Shown here: piece after piece, positions 11,201 through 22,110 of the stretch
Position numbering within the stretch: the stretch's first letter is position 1
Layout of the letters: every line of letters begins with the position of its first letter
DNA from: Eutreptiella sp. 'Long Island Sound 2002'
Taxonomy: Eukaryota > Euglenozoa > Euglenophyceae > Eutreptiales > Eutreptiaceae
DNA length: 64,000 nt
Reading direction: 5' to 3'
NCBI GenBank assembly: GCA_964036045.1
Contig: OZ038387.1
Span: 20,971,348 to 21,035,347, forward strand
Notes under the pieces: model-generated
What the model was told of the DNA's origin: nothing
Database searches by the model: none
The model's input: only the letters and a program-made list of their open reading frames with translations
Made by a program: the position numbers and the translations under genes

Positions 11201-12325
11201 GTACTGGGAACGGAGCTACTGAAGCGCACCCGGCGCATTTCTGGATCCGGGCATGGCGGGCAGCTGCTGATGTCCCAATCGCTCGTCATTGCGGTGCAAC
11301 AGGAGCTCCAACAGATGGACGTCGACATTGCAGCGATTGGGCATCTGTCTGGCATGACCAGCAGCTTTTGCGTTGCGGACGAGCTGGCAGACCCCCAGGC
11401 ATCCACATGCGTCTCGGTCCTGCCAGCAGCGCTGGGCGCTCGCCACCCGGAGCTAGTCCCGCAGTACAAGCGCCAGGCGCAGGACCCGCGCCCGCCTGTC
11501 GGCATTTTCACCTGCGTCTTCACTGTATGCACGAATCTGCGGGTGCTGCGACGGGCAGACCGAGGGCTTTGCGCGCGCGAGATGCGCAAAGTCGACCATA
11601 ACCTGCAGACGGCCGCACGCGCGCATGGCGGCTACGAGTCCAAAGGCTACGACGGCAAATTTATGGGTGTTTTTGCAGAGGCGGAGGCGGCGGTGAGGTT
11701 TGCAGGGGACGTCACGCGTGCGCTGATTTTCGAAGACTGGGAACCGGAGACGCTAGTGCTCCCGGGGATGGCGCCGCAGTCGACAGAAGACGGAGCAGTG
11801 TACTTTCGTGGACCTGCGGTGGCTATCGGGATGTCGACCGGGCCTCCGACGATGTTCTCATTCAACCGTCGGTCGGGGCGCATGGACTATTTCGGCCCCG
11901 TTGTGAATCGTGCCGCGCGAGTGTTGGGACAGGCCGCCTCTGGCGAGATCTGCTTCAGCCGCACGACGTACGACGCACTGCCGCCTGCGGTTGAAGAGTG
12001 GGCGACAATCGAGAGCTGCGGGCTGCACCGCCTCCGGGGGATCGAGGAGGACGTGGAGCTCTTCCATGTGCTTCCGCGGCAGCTGGCGCCGCGATTCGCG
12101 ATTTACCGGAAGGAGCTGGACATCGAGTCAGAGGTGGTCGACGACGATTCTGATTACGGTCCAACATCCCCATTCAGCCCCTCTGCGTCATCCTATTCTG
12201 CCTATGCTGCGACACGGCCGATGTCATTGCGAATGCGCATCCACAAGTATTGGTCCATGACGTCGCTGGGCACCAACAGCAATGTGAGCAATCGGGTCGG
12301 GGACACCGGTTGTATTGCACGGTGA
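11201..12325 (+). CDS. PstS-like receptor cyclase, exon 4: second class III cyclase-like domain and C-terminus
   Basis: Starts VLGTELL and contains SGSGHGGQLLMSQ, the end of the first cyclase domain. A second, C2-like domain follows: GIFTCVFTVCTNL, GGYESKGYDGKFMGVF, YFRGPAVAIGMSTG, and RMDYFGPVVNRAARVLGQA. The last carries the Asn and Arg used for transition-state stabilisation in class III cyclases. The usual F-T-D at the domain start is F-T-V here, so the first metal ligand is absent. After L-R-G-I-E-E and ELFHVLP the protein ends in a Ser/Tyr/Asp-rich tail; TGA is at 12323-12325. The arrangement recalls C1/C2 pairs, in which one half supplies metals and the other Asn/Arg. Total predicted protein is about 1,190 residues. 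Confidence 0.8.
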   Translation, partial: VLGTELLKRTRRISGSGHGGQLLMSQSLVIAVQQELQQMDVDIAAIGHLSGMTSSFCVADELADPQASTCVSVLPAALGARHPELVPQYKRQAQDPRPPVGIFTCVFTVCTNLRVLRRADRGLCAREMRKVDHNLQTAARAHGGYESKGYDGKFMGVFAEAEAAVRFAGDVTRALIFEDWEPETLVLPGMAPQSTEDGAVYFRGPAVAIGMSTGPPTMFSFNRRSGRMDYFGPVVNRAARVLGQAASGEICFSRTTYDALPPAVEEWATIESCGLHRLRGIEEDVELFHVLPRQLAPRFAIYRKELDIESEVVDDDSDYGPTSPFSPSASSYSAYAATRPMSLRMRIHKYWSMTSLGTNSNVSNRVGDTGCIAR

Positions 12326-12993
12326 CCAACCAGCCTTTATGGAACCTCTTTGGGGTTGAGAGGGCGTGTGGGTGGGTGAGACCCCCTATCAGGTTGTGTA
12401 CCTGCAATCGGCCTCAAATTTCCGGCCCCTTCAGAACATTTCAATTCCCCCCTCAGGCCAAATTTTCTGCGGCGGGCGGGTTGGTGATGGGTCTGCGGCA
12501 GTTGGCCATGCTCGGGGGGGCGGAGGGTCGGTGATCGCATTAATCGCGCAGTCACTCTTGTGTGTGAGGCGGCCCGAGCGACGCTGCGCCCCTCGCCTCA
12601 AATCAGACGGAGAAGTCTGTCAGCTGCCTGGCCAATATGTAGTCACCACTGGCCCACGCCCCCAAATTGCCATGGGCAAATTGGTATCCGTGACCATGAT
12701 CGCAAGCACGGCGCGCACGTATTGACGCCGAACCCTGAGGAACATGTCCAGCATTGCACAGGACGCAGTGCTGGGGCGATGATGGATCAGGTCGTTTGCC
12801 ATTGGTTGGCAGTTTGCACTTGGTTCACGACACGATCTCAAAAGCAGATGCCAGGGCAAAACAAGAGATCGCACGGGGCATTCTCATTTTCTGACTGATG
12901 TTGCGGCCTGGGGACGAAGAAGTGAGGTGTGTTGATTGCAACACAGTACCGGCGTCTCATATACGTGCGCATATCTGCTCCACCGCATAGTCC

Positions 12994-13058
<65 letters not shown>

Positions 13059-13210
13059 AGGAACACATGTTTGCTATGGTCAGGTTAATCAGTGCGCTGG
13101 AGAGCCCATTAGCCCTGCAGGTGAATATTAAATAAACAGTTCCGTTGATCAGTAGGAATCAGCAGTTGGATCTCATAGTTTGAGCTCTAGTTCAAATTGT
13201 CTTTGTGCGT
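12326..13210. other. Intergenic, no gene seen
   Basis: Downstream of the cyclase stop codon. No family match in any frame. The stretch carries the (TC)n tract listed next. Confidence 0.6.
12995..13054. repeat. (TC)n microsatellite
   Basis: About 30 uninterrupted TC units. Confidence 0.95.
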
Positions 13211-13234
13211 CACACACACACACACACACACACA
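13211..13234. repeat. (CA)n abutting LINE copy 1, 5' side
   Basis: Twelve CA units preceded by TGCGT. The LINE reading frame starts within a few bases of the last unit. Confidence 0.95.
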
Positions 13235-13237
13235 TTA

Positions 13238-13956
13238 GACTACGTAAAATGCTTTGACTTAATCCCACAGTCCATTGTACTGCATATTGCACTGACGCAG
13301 GGGATGGATTTGGGCACACACAGGGCCCTCTCTGGCATGTATCGCACCCTCATAAGGTGCTTTAAAATAATGGGATGTTTGGCCAGTTTTTTCGATGCCA
13401 CCAATGGCACATCCAGGGTTGCCCATTGAGTGTGATACTCATCAACCTCCTGACCTCGGTCTGGAAACGGGTGCTGGATGCACAGCAACAGGGCATCAAA
13501 GTCGCGGTACAGGCCCTCCCCCCCAGCGATCAGCCAGCGCAGGCCCTGCAATTCATCCTAACTGCCCTTGGGTATGCGGATGATACTTATGGGTTTGCAG
13601 CCGGAAGCAATACCCTCACCCCCCTGCTAGACTGCACCACTGACTGGCTTGAGGACACGGGTCAAGGGGTGAACGCGAAGAAATCTGTCGGCTTTTCGTC
13701 TGACGCCCGTCACCCAGTGCAGGCAGCACTACAGGGGGTGCCCTTCCCTATCTCTTCTGAGTTTAAGTCCCTGGGCGCGGGGGTCCGCACCACGGGAGCG
13801 ACTTGTTCGGGACCGCTCATCAAGAAAAGGATTTCCAGAGCCTGCAGCCTCCTGGATAGGGTGCATGGTGCTCAGGGCAATTTTGAAAGGAGATGCGACA
13901 TCATCTCCACAATGATCACGGCCACTGGCCTGCACGCAGCAGAAATAGTGCCACTT
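13238..13956 (+). pseudogene. Reverse transcriptase palm region of LINE copy 1
   Basis: Motif A reads DYVKCFDLIP (13238 onward). After a one-base frame change, motif B reads QGCPLSVILINLL (13414 onward) and motif C reads YADDTYG (13573 onward). These are the catalytic palm motifs of non-LTR reverse transcriptases; both Asp residues of the YADD box are present. The TAG at 13957 stops the frame, after which the same frame continues. Confidence 0.9.
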
Positions 13957-13959
13957 TAG

Positions 13960-15558
13960 CCCAAAGACCTCCTGCCCTTCGAGACTAAGGTCATGCAGAC
14001 CATTTGGGGACGGTCACGGCCCGGCAGGGCCAAAGAAATCTTTTTCACCTTGCTGTGCAAAGGGCACCGGATTGCACCCACCTTGGTACTTAAGTATCAT
14101 CGCATCCTGTGGTTATCCCAGCTGTGTCGCACCAGGGGTGCTGGACAGATCACAGCCCAGGCCATTTGGGAGATGGCAACATTTCACAAAGGCTCCGGCC
14201 CATACGGCCGAGCCATGTCCACAGCACAGGAGTGTGGCTGGGTCGCTACGCAGGGATGGTGGGGATGGAAAGTGCCTGGGCGCCAGGAACCCCTCCTCCT
14301 ATACGGGGATAAAAACACTATCAAGCACGAGGTGCGTGAACAGCTGCGCTCGCAAATGCTGGACAGTCTGGTTCAGAGGCGTCCCCGCCTTTTCGCGGGG
14401 GCTCATTACACCACATGCCGGCGCCTGGTCCAGCCCAGCATAGCGTCCTTTGCCACAGAGTTACAGCGCTCTATCCTGCGGGGCATCCTATCAGGAGCAA
14501 CCTGGACAGCCCTCCGGGCCTATCAACGTGGCATGAGAGCCACATCCACGTGCCCGTACTGTGGCAATGCTCCGGAAAACGAGGAGCACATTTTTTGGCA
14601 GTGTTCAGCCTGGAGTACGGTGCGGGACACCCACCTGCCGGGCATCAGGACGGCGGCAGCACAGATCACAGGCCTTCCCCTCATGGACCAGTGGCCCCCA
14701 TGTTTACGACTTTGTGGATTAGCCCCAGAGTTAGACACAGACAGCGTCAAGTCAGGGACAGCGCTCGCATTCATGACAGCTCTGCACAATATGTTAGTAG
14801 CCGTTTTGCAGGCCCGCAAGTTACGAGACACACAATCCCCCATGCTTTTCATGGGGTCGAGCCTCTCACAGCAGCTTCGGCAATACCCGTACCACCAACT
14901 GGTGGGACCCCTCCCCAGACCGGAAGACAAAGGGTTACTTCTTTTGCGTACCCCTAAGAAGGTGGAATGGCAGTGGGAAATGCCCTTTTTGGCGGACCTG
15001 CTATGCTGGCTGAGGGAACTGCACTGGGCCCCTGAACCAGGCACAGTGACGTTCTTGGAACTCGCACTGGACTTTGAGGAATTTGCGCAACGCACCCTCC
15101 CACACGCTCCACAGGCAAAAATTAAGGGCACCACCCTTTCACTGCAAGAGAGAGGCCGGGTCTTGCGACTGGCAATGGCAAATGCGCAGCGCCTGGTCAC
15201 CAAAGGCCATTTGCATCCAGCGCGTGTGGTCACACGCTGCAGCTCTTTAGTTCCTTTGGGGGGGCCGGCACTCTGCGGCCTGAACTGCCGCCCCTATTTC
15301 ACCTGCCGCAGTGCCATGAACATGCACGTTCAGCAGTTAGCGGCATACTGTGAGCGCACGTGGGCCACCAAGGTTGGTCTCAACAGAATACACAAACTGC
15401 GCCCGTACACACATAGGCCACGCAGAACAGCGCAGGAAGTGGAGGAGCATCGACTACAGCGTGCACTCCAGGGGAATCTGCAGTTGGGGCTGGCTCCGTC
15501 CTCGGAGCAGACCACTTTTGCCAAAGGGGGGGGGGGGCTGCTCCTCCTTTGCAGCTGA
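13960..15558 (+). pseudogene. LINE copy 1, C-terminal half of the RT protein with CCHC knuckle
   Basis: Open in one frame for more than 530 codons after the internal TAG. CPYCGNAPENEEHIFWQC (14551-14604) is the C-x2-C-x8-H-x4-C knuckle found downstream of RT in many LINEs. The region WLRELHW with FLELALDFEEFA and the later TRCSSLVPLGG and RSAMNMHVQQLAAYCER segments are shared with the copy at 37.6-38.7 kb. The frame is lost at the G12 run 15526-15537. Confidence 0.85.
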
Positions 15559-16171
15559 TTTCTTCCCTGTGATAGGGGATGGGAAGCTCCCACAGCGCCC
15601 CTACACCGGGACACGCAGGCGCGCAAACACACACAGGGCGCCACCACCGGCGCCGCCGGCTGATCCGTCAAAGTGTGCCCAGCACTCTGCTGACGCATGC
15701 ACGACCTGCAAGATACTTCGGCGCACAGCTGAAGCATGCTGTGCGCTGGGACATCACGCTGATGACCACATAGCACGCAGACCGCAACTGCAACTGTGCC
15801 CACTGCATGGCCTGCCACCGTGCCCGAGGTGCACACTCAAGCAAAGGGGAGTGCGCCACTGCTGTCAGCGGGGACACCATAAAGTGTGCACCCCAGTGCC
15901 TGCGCGCCGGAAGCGCCCACTTGCTGCACATGCACAACTGCCCAACAAACGACCACGCCTGCAAGGGCCTGCACGTATCTCTACGGGTCTGCTGAGGTCC
16001 CCACACCAACCCCCCACCCCTCCAGCCCCCAAACGCAGGAGGCCGAAAACACCCCCCCCTCCGTCCCCACCGGCCCCAGTTCCACGGGGGCTGGAGGAGA
16101 CCGTGGCCGAGGATGTCGCCCGCCCGCTTTTCGTGACGAGGCACGGGAGAGCAAACACTCTGGATACCTAG
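15538..16171 (+). pseudogene. LINE copy 1, terminal Cys/His-rich tail in shifted frame
   Basis: In the frame entered by slipping one base in the G12 run, coding continues to a TAG near 16171. The tail is rich in Cys, His, Pro and Arg. CPLHGLPPCPRC followed by RGVRHCCQRGH is matched in copy 2 by CDTHQHRQCAAC and RGVRHCYARGH, so it is a conserved part of the element. It is probably a zinc-binding nucleic-acid module (inference). Confidence 0.7.
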
Positions 16172-16302
16172 CCAGCAAAATACAGAGGTTCTGATTCCGC
16201 AGAAGGGAGGGAAACAACGTCACAAAGAGGCCTCAGCAGACCTGAGCCAAATGAGGCGTCCAGCCCAACGCTGCACAAGGATCCACCTCTAAAAGTACAG
16301 AT

Positions 16303-16330
16303 CACACACACACACACACACACACACACA
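16303..16330. repeat. (CA)n abutting LINE copy 1, 3' side
   Basis: Fourteen CA units directly after the last LINE-like sequence. Confidence 0.95.
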
Positions 16331-16477
16331 TGCATGGACTGTACATAGTCTTGCTGTCATGCTGAGAGGGGGGAAAGGCCGCGATGGGCGGATCATCAAA
16401 ACATTGCTGCAGTGCGAACAGAGCTGTAGAAGTGGTGTATCTTAGCGAACACTTTGAGATTGTTTAATGATTGGGCG

Positions 16478-16515
16478 TCACACACACACACGCGCGCGCG
16501 CGCGCGCGCACGTGT

Positions 16516-16554
<39 letters not shown>
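16478..16554. repeat. Compound (CA)n(CG)n(TG)n alternating tract
   Basis: CA units, then CG units, then TG units form one alternating purine-pyrimidine block that is close to self-complementary. Its left border reads GGGCGTCACACA. Confidence 0.9.
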
Positions 16555-16556
<2 letters not shown>

Positions 16557-17140
16557 GTTGTTGTTAGGCTGAAGATTCAGTTTGCACGTCTCGGAAAGGC
16601 TCGCTTGTTGCCAAGGACGACAATTTTGCCCACATTTTGTTGAGTTCTTGTCGTGTGTGTCTGTGCATGTGTGTGTCCCCACAGAAAGGCGCCTATTGGC
16701 GTTGAACATGCTTTGTCTTGTTTGACTGTCCAATTGACGAGGAACCTGACATTCGGACCCGGCTTTGTGCTGCTCCTCTGTTTGTTCGCAATCGTGTGTG
16801 TGTACAGGTGTATGCATTCCTCTCTGTGTGTGTATGTGTGTCCACAGGAATTAGGACGGATTTGCAAGTGTAAAGTGCAAAGTTACTGCCACCAGACTGT
16901 AGCTTCATGCACATACATGCAAGTCCTCTGCATTCTAAACCCAGACATGCCTACTAAGCCATGGAACATCTTCATGGCTCATCATTGGGTGTAGCACATG
17001 CACAGATCATGGCAGGCGTGGGTGATCGCACCATCATGTGCATGAAGCTCAGGCGCGGGCAGCATTCCCACCAGAGAGTGGCCCGTTTTTGGCGAAGTGA
17101 CTGCCACTGGTTTGTCTTTCACACACGCGCACGCACGCGC

Positions 17141-17146
<6 letters not shown>

Positions 17147-17194
<48 letters not shown>

Positions 17195-17202
17195 TGTGTG
17201 TG
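17147..17202. repeat. (CT)n-(GT)n compound microsatellite
   Basis: Uninterrupted CT units pass directly into GT units. Confidence 0.95.
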
Positions 17203-18800
17203 ACCACATCTGACATAGACAACGTAAACGGTGCATGATGCACGGATTTCGGGTGTTTGGAAGCTATTCGTAACGCCTGCTGCACTGAGCCCATCTGTCC
17301 TTGCCACCAGATCCAGAGGACTGTGTGTGTAGTACACCGCTTACGGTGTGCTGTTTTGTTTTTTTGTTTTTTTTGTTTTTGAGATGATTTCTGCTGGGAG
17401 CTGCCAGATCCGTCAGCGGAGGGAGTCGGTGGAACAGAGGCATATGCGGGAAGGGTTCCTGTCTTTCCCAAATCATCCAGGCCCTTGTCCCTAACGAACA
17501 TTTGCCCCTTGTCTGCTGTGCAGGCGCCAGACATGTCTTTTCCATCTGACGAGATCTGGGCATTCACTTTGTATCTGATTTCGGGTCCAGTGGTTGTCCC
17601 CTATTCTTGCAATCATGTGTGTGTGTGTCCGTGGATTTAGCTGGGGCATGCATCCTGCTGCCTGAGATAGATGCACAGACTGATGCAGATAAGGCAGGGC
17701 TATCCTGATGCACTCAGAGATTTTTTTCATTCACTATACCGACGATATTTGGTTACGGCCCTCTGGACCGGCAGTTACTGGCCAACCGCTGGTGGCCAAC
17801 CGCCAACCGCTGGCAGTTCATCGCCAGCCGCCAGCAGCTAATGGCCAAATCTCCATTAACCACCGACTGCTGCTGACTGCTGTCGAACAAACGCTGCTTG
17901 TAGTCAGGTATTGGTACGTGCTTGTTACCGGCCAAATGCCGTTGTTGGTTGGCCCAGTGCCGTCACGGGGTGGCTGTATTGCAGCAGTCTTTCTTTATTA
18001 CGGTCAGTCCTGATGGGTAGGTAACCGAGATATCACACAAATGGATTTTGCATAGAATTGTTTAAAATTTGTGCAACGGATATAACATGTCTCCCATTTG
18101 CACCCGTGCTATACACATGACTGCAATGCACAAATCGCGAGGCTCAATGCAATGAGCCCTGCCCCCAGGTCCGGCCAAAATGCAATTTAGTGCTGGGAAC
18201 AGGGGGTGCGGATTCAGTCTGTCTGTCCGCCTTTCCATCTGCCTGCTTGCCTGTCTGCTTGCCTTTGTGTTCGGCCGTATGACCGCATTGTAACCCGTTG
18301 CATTCCCCATTCCTGCTTCGTCTAAGCCAACATCACCCACACCCGCCCACTGCACGTGTTTCAACAAGCATGGGGAGCAAATAGGACACCTCACAGCATC
18401 ACCAGACGAATGCCAATAATTGGCAACACGGGCTCCGCCTGTGAAGATTTCAAATGTTGCAAAACGACAGAGTTCAAAGTTTTGTGGTTTAATAATCAAA
18501 CACGTGACAAAGTTTGCTTAATTCTGGGGGAGCGTTAGCGCTCCGGGCGCGCGTCGGGCATCTTTTTTGACCCGTGCCCCACCGGTGACCTTTTAGGGGG
18601 TGCACTAAGCGCAGTGCGTGCGCAGTGCAACTATTTGGACATGTAGCCGTCCTAGAACCCCATACTTTGTGATACTATGGGCATCATTGTTGTTTGACAC
18701 CGGGTATTTTGATGCTTCTTTCACATTTGGGATATGGTATATTTGGATTCTCACCCATTTTCATCCATTTTTTGCTCAGTTCCACCACATCCACTCCTTA

Positions 18801-18960
18801 CTAGGTTGATTTCTCCCCACCATGGGGACCCCAAGAAAGCAGCGGTGATGTAGCCATATTGATTTCTCCCCACCATGGGGACCCCGAGAAGGCAGGGGTG
18901 ATGCAGCCATTCGGACCGACTTTGGGCCCCTGAGAAGGCAGGGGTGATGTAGCCCATGCT
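18801..18960 (+). repeat. Minisatellite family A, three tandem units
   Basis: Three imperfect units of about 60-63 bp. Each contains a GACCCC or GGCCCC box, then GAGAAGGCAGGGGTGATG and CAGCC or TAGCC. The first two units also share TGATTTCTCCCCACCATGG. The box matches the array at 35.4-36.1 kb. Confidence 0.8.
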
Positions 18961-21720
18961 GAGTTTGTGCATCGTTCTTGTGATGTGAGACAGAAGCGCC
19001 GTCCAACCCGCTTGCGGCTTGGGGACTCATTGCCATAGCGAAATCTATGGGAAAGGTAAAGGCAAAGTACCGTTTGTTCAGTACAATACAAATGACATTT
19101 GGAGTTGTTGAATTCATAGCTATTGCCTAATTATGCAAGGTGCTTTGTAGGGAAGGTGCGCAGTCCATCATGGTCTATTGGGGGGCCTTCTCCATCAGAG
19201 GGCAAATCTGGGGCTGAAGTCGGGATAGTTAATAGAAAGGTAGCGCGCCGGGCGCGCGCCGGGCAAACATTCCCCCTATGAGTAGGTGGTCCCCAACCAA
19301 GAGGGACCCAAGCGGCACGCAATTGCATGTAGTAGACCATCTCCAGCCTTTTTCTGCCACCTGGCGAGGGCAGAGTGTGGGCATTTGGCCTACCCTGAGG
19401 TCAGGATGTCGTGCAGGCTGCATGATGATTCAGCCATTTGCACAGAAAGAGTACCCACACCAACGAAAAAGTGTATTGTGCAACAGGGCAGGGACACACC
19501 AAATGCTGTGGCTGCCCATTTATGGCACTCACCGCATGACATGGGCTAGGTGGCTGTGGGGCCACATGCTCTAGGACGGCGCTAGGACGCCGTGGGAACA
19601 TGATCGTCCCCAACCTGAGTGCCCACTATGTCTTTTGCACCATGGCACCACGGTGCACCACCGGCTCGTGTTCTGCCTTCTTTGGAGGTTATGTGTGTCC
19701 ACTTGGGAGTCTTGGGGGGACTACACAACAAATGTTGGGCAATGGCCATTGCTGACGGCTTTTGTGTCTCCGCATACCACAATCCTTTGTGATTGTCTAC
19801 CACATGGCTATGGTGCTCAACTCACGAAACATATTGCATGGCACCGGTACCATGTCCTGCATGGTGTTGGAAAACTTCGAGGCCGGCTCACCATGCCACT
19901 GCATGTCTCGCTAGTGCCCGTCGCCACCTCTACTAAATAGCCCGCTTGGTACACCAAGCCGCGGCCTTGCACGAAGCAACCCAATCCGTCATTCACCAGC
20001 AGGTACCGTACAACCCAAGGTGCACCAACAGCGCAAAGGTGCCATTTCACAGCACCTTGGCGGGCTACGAAGGGCCCGTCACACCCCACGAAAACCACAC
20101 GGGTACTACATTAAGGCGTGGATGGTGCACCATTTGGACCGACGGCTGTAGGACTTTCCGGGCTGCCACATTTCACATCAAGCATCACAGTACCTCGCTC
20201 AACCGTGGTTTCAGCACTACCGACAAACAATGCTACATGATGCCCTCTGTGTTGCTATGAGACTAGGCAACAATCCCCTACAACAGCGACATGCCAAGGT
20301 CACAGCGGCCAAATGGTCTATGCGGTGGATCTAGGCCCTAATGCCGGCGTATTGGCACCTCCAAGATAGGGCAAAGCGCTACTACCTCATGTGTCGAGTG
20401 TGGACAGCGGAGCACACACCAGACTTGCAGCAATGCCCTTCACAGAAGAGGATCTGCTGGCGGAGGTCGAACGCCTTAGGAAAACAGCATTGGGGGCACG
20501 AAAGTGACTGTGAGTAACCGACCAAATAATGCAACATCATTACATCTATGGGCTGTATACCACACAATGAATTCCACTTGTCACAGAATAGGCAGCCTTC
20601 GGCGTCGCAATCGCCTCCTGCATGTTGGCCATGGGTTAGTGCCTGAGTGCCCTAGTCTTGCTGGGGATCCAGTGTATCACATGAGTTTGACGCCCGCTTT
20701 CAAAGAGCTGTCTTGAATACTCAACATTGAACATTTCAAGTCAGCCCTCCCCCCCAGCAAAAAAAACAGGGCAGAGAGGGTGGTGGGTCCAATATGGGGT
20801 TCCTAAACATCCGAAGCCTTCTATGTTCTCCCGAGTACTCTCAATGACACCTTGAGCGTCAGGAACTCAAAAAAAAATGGGGTTCCTAAACATTTTTTGG
20901 GGGTGCACTGGTTCATGGACGGAATCTATCTTTTTCCGCAATAACTCCAATTATCGGTAGTATTGGATATGGCTGTTCACATTCACATTTACATTTAGAC
21001 ATTTCAGTACGGTGCATGTGACAAGTGGTCCCCTAGGAGAGGGTAAATGCAAACTTGCACAATGACCTGGTGGGAAGAGGAGTGCATGGGAAAGAGGAGT
21101 GCAATATCCATCTTGTTGGGGTAGGGTACCATGCTAGGCATGTGTCTAGCAAATATTTAGACCCCAACTCACGGGGGGGGCGGCCGGGCCCGGTCCTTGT
21201 ATGCGCCCCCCCCCCCCCCCCCGCCCCCCCCCCCGGGCTTTGAAAAAGCCACCTGGAGTGGTACTGAACTGGTCTGCGCTGCAGTGCAGCAAGGCAGAAC
21301 ATTGAACTGAGTGGTGATGACCATGCGTCTGTGACACGGGGGCGTATGCGAGCCCAGTTTCCGTTGCCTCATGGCCCCGGGTTTTGAGAGATAGTGGGTT
21401 GGGGGCATGGCGCCAACGGCGCCCCCTTTTTTTCGCATGGCGCCAACAGCGCCCCCCTTTTTTAGTGTATGCTTCCTTTTCATCAGACCATTAGTGCTTT
21501 TGAGCGCCAGATATCGCAAGACGAGGCACTATACAAATGTCGTTTGTTGCGAGGTGCTTTCAGCGGAGATGAGCAAGATGGGCCGCTATACAAATGTCAT
21601 TTGTTGCTAGCTAAAGATACTGCATTCGGAGCAAAACCCCGGCCCGAGTGTAGCGCCAAATTCTTTCTGGGGCGAACGCACTGCGTTCATTCTTTCTTTC
21701 CTTTTTCTATTTTTTCCCAC
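18961..21720. other. No supported gene; G/C homopolymers near 21.2 kb
   Basis: A coding-like stretch near 20150-20330 carries a stop and matches nothing I know. G8 at 21173-21180 and a C-rich run at 21206-21234 face each other across about 25 bases. Confidence 0.5.
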
Positions 21721-21730
21721 GCTTTATTGT

Positions 21731-22022
21731 GTGGCCCCTTGAGTTGGGGTTAGGGACTCACAATCCACGCTTTTTTGCGTGGCCCCTCGAGTTGGGGTTA
21801 GGGACTCACAATCCACGCTTTGTTGCGTGGCCCCTCGAGTTGGGGTTAGGGACGCTTTGTTGCGTGGCCCCTCGAGTTGGGGTTGGGGACTCGCAATCCA
21901 CGCTTTGTTGCGTGGCCCCTCGAGTTGGGGTTAGGGACTCACAATCCACGCTTTGTTGTGTGGCCCCTCGAGTTGGGGTTAGGGACTCCCACGCTTCGGT
22001 GTGGCCCCTTGAGTTGGGGATG
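21731..22022 (+). repeat. Minisatellite family C, seven tandem units
   Basis: Units start GTGGCCCC at 21731, 21779, 21827, 21863, 21912, 21960 and 22001, giving periods of 48, 48, 36, 49, 48 and 41 bp. The shared core is GAGTTGGGGTTAGGGACT followed by CACAATCCACGCTTTGTTG. Two units have internal deletions. A related inverted copy lies at 48524-48600. Confidence 0.95.
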
Positions 22023-22110
22023 CGACGTGAAGTGTGAGCCTTATGAAGGCTTGTTTGTTACAGATCGTGGTGACAAAGGATTGACCACGGACATTTCCCG
22101 CTTAGTGTAG

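Larger units (their letters stand above)
13235..16302 (+). mobile_element. LINE-type (non-LTR) retrotransposon, 5'-truncated copy 1
   Basis: About 3.07 kb between two (CA)n tracts. It begins inside the reverse transcriptase domain at motif A, so all upstream parts (any ORF1, the endonuclease and the RT fingers) are missing. In order it carries RT motifs A, B and C, a thumb-like region, a CCHC knuckle at 14551-14604, a long C-terminal extension, and a terminal Cys/His motif. The frame is broken by one shift near 13385-13414, a TAG at 13957-13959, and a shift at a G12 run (15526-15537). It ends at the (CA)n of 16303-16330 with no poly-A tail. Truncation and lesions mark it as a dead copy. Its C-terminal half is related to the copy at 37554-38996. 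Confidence 0.85.
16331..18780. other. No gene seen; microsatellites
   Basis: Only short frames dominated by repeats. It contains the two compound dinucleotide tracts listed next and a T-rich stretch at 17347-17380. Confidence 0.6.

Noticed and set aside
14523-15233. 236-codon minus-strand frame
   Set aside because: Antisense shadow of the LINE coding region, whose plus-strand frame carries the CCHC knuckle.
21731-22022. CRISPR-like array
   Set aside because: The units are contiguous minisatellite copies with no unique spacers, and the window is eukaryotic.
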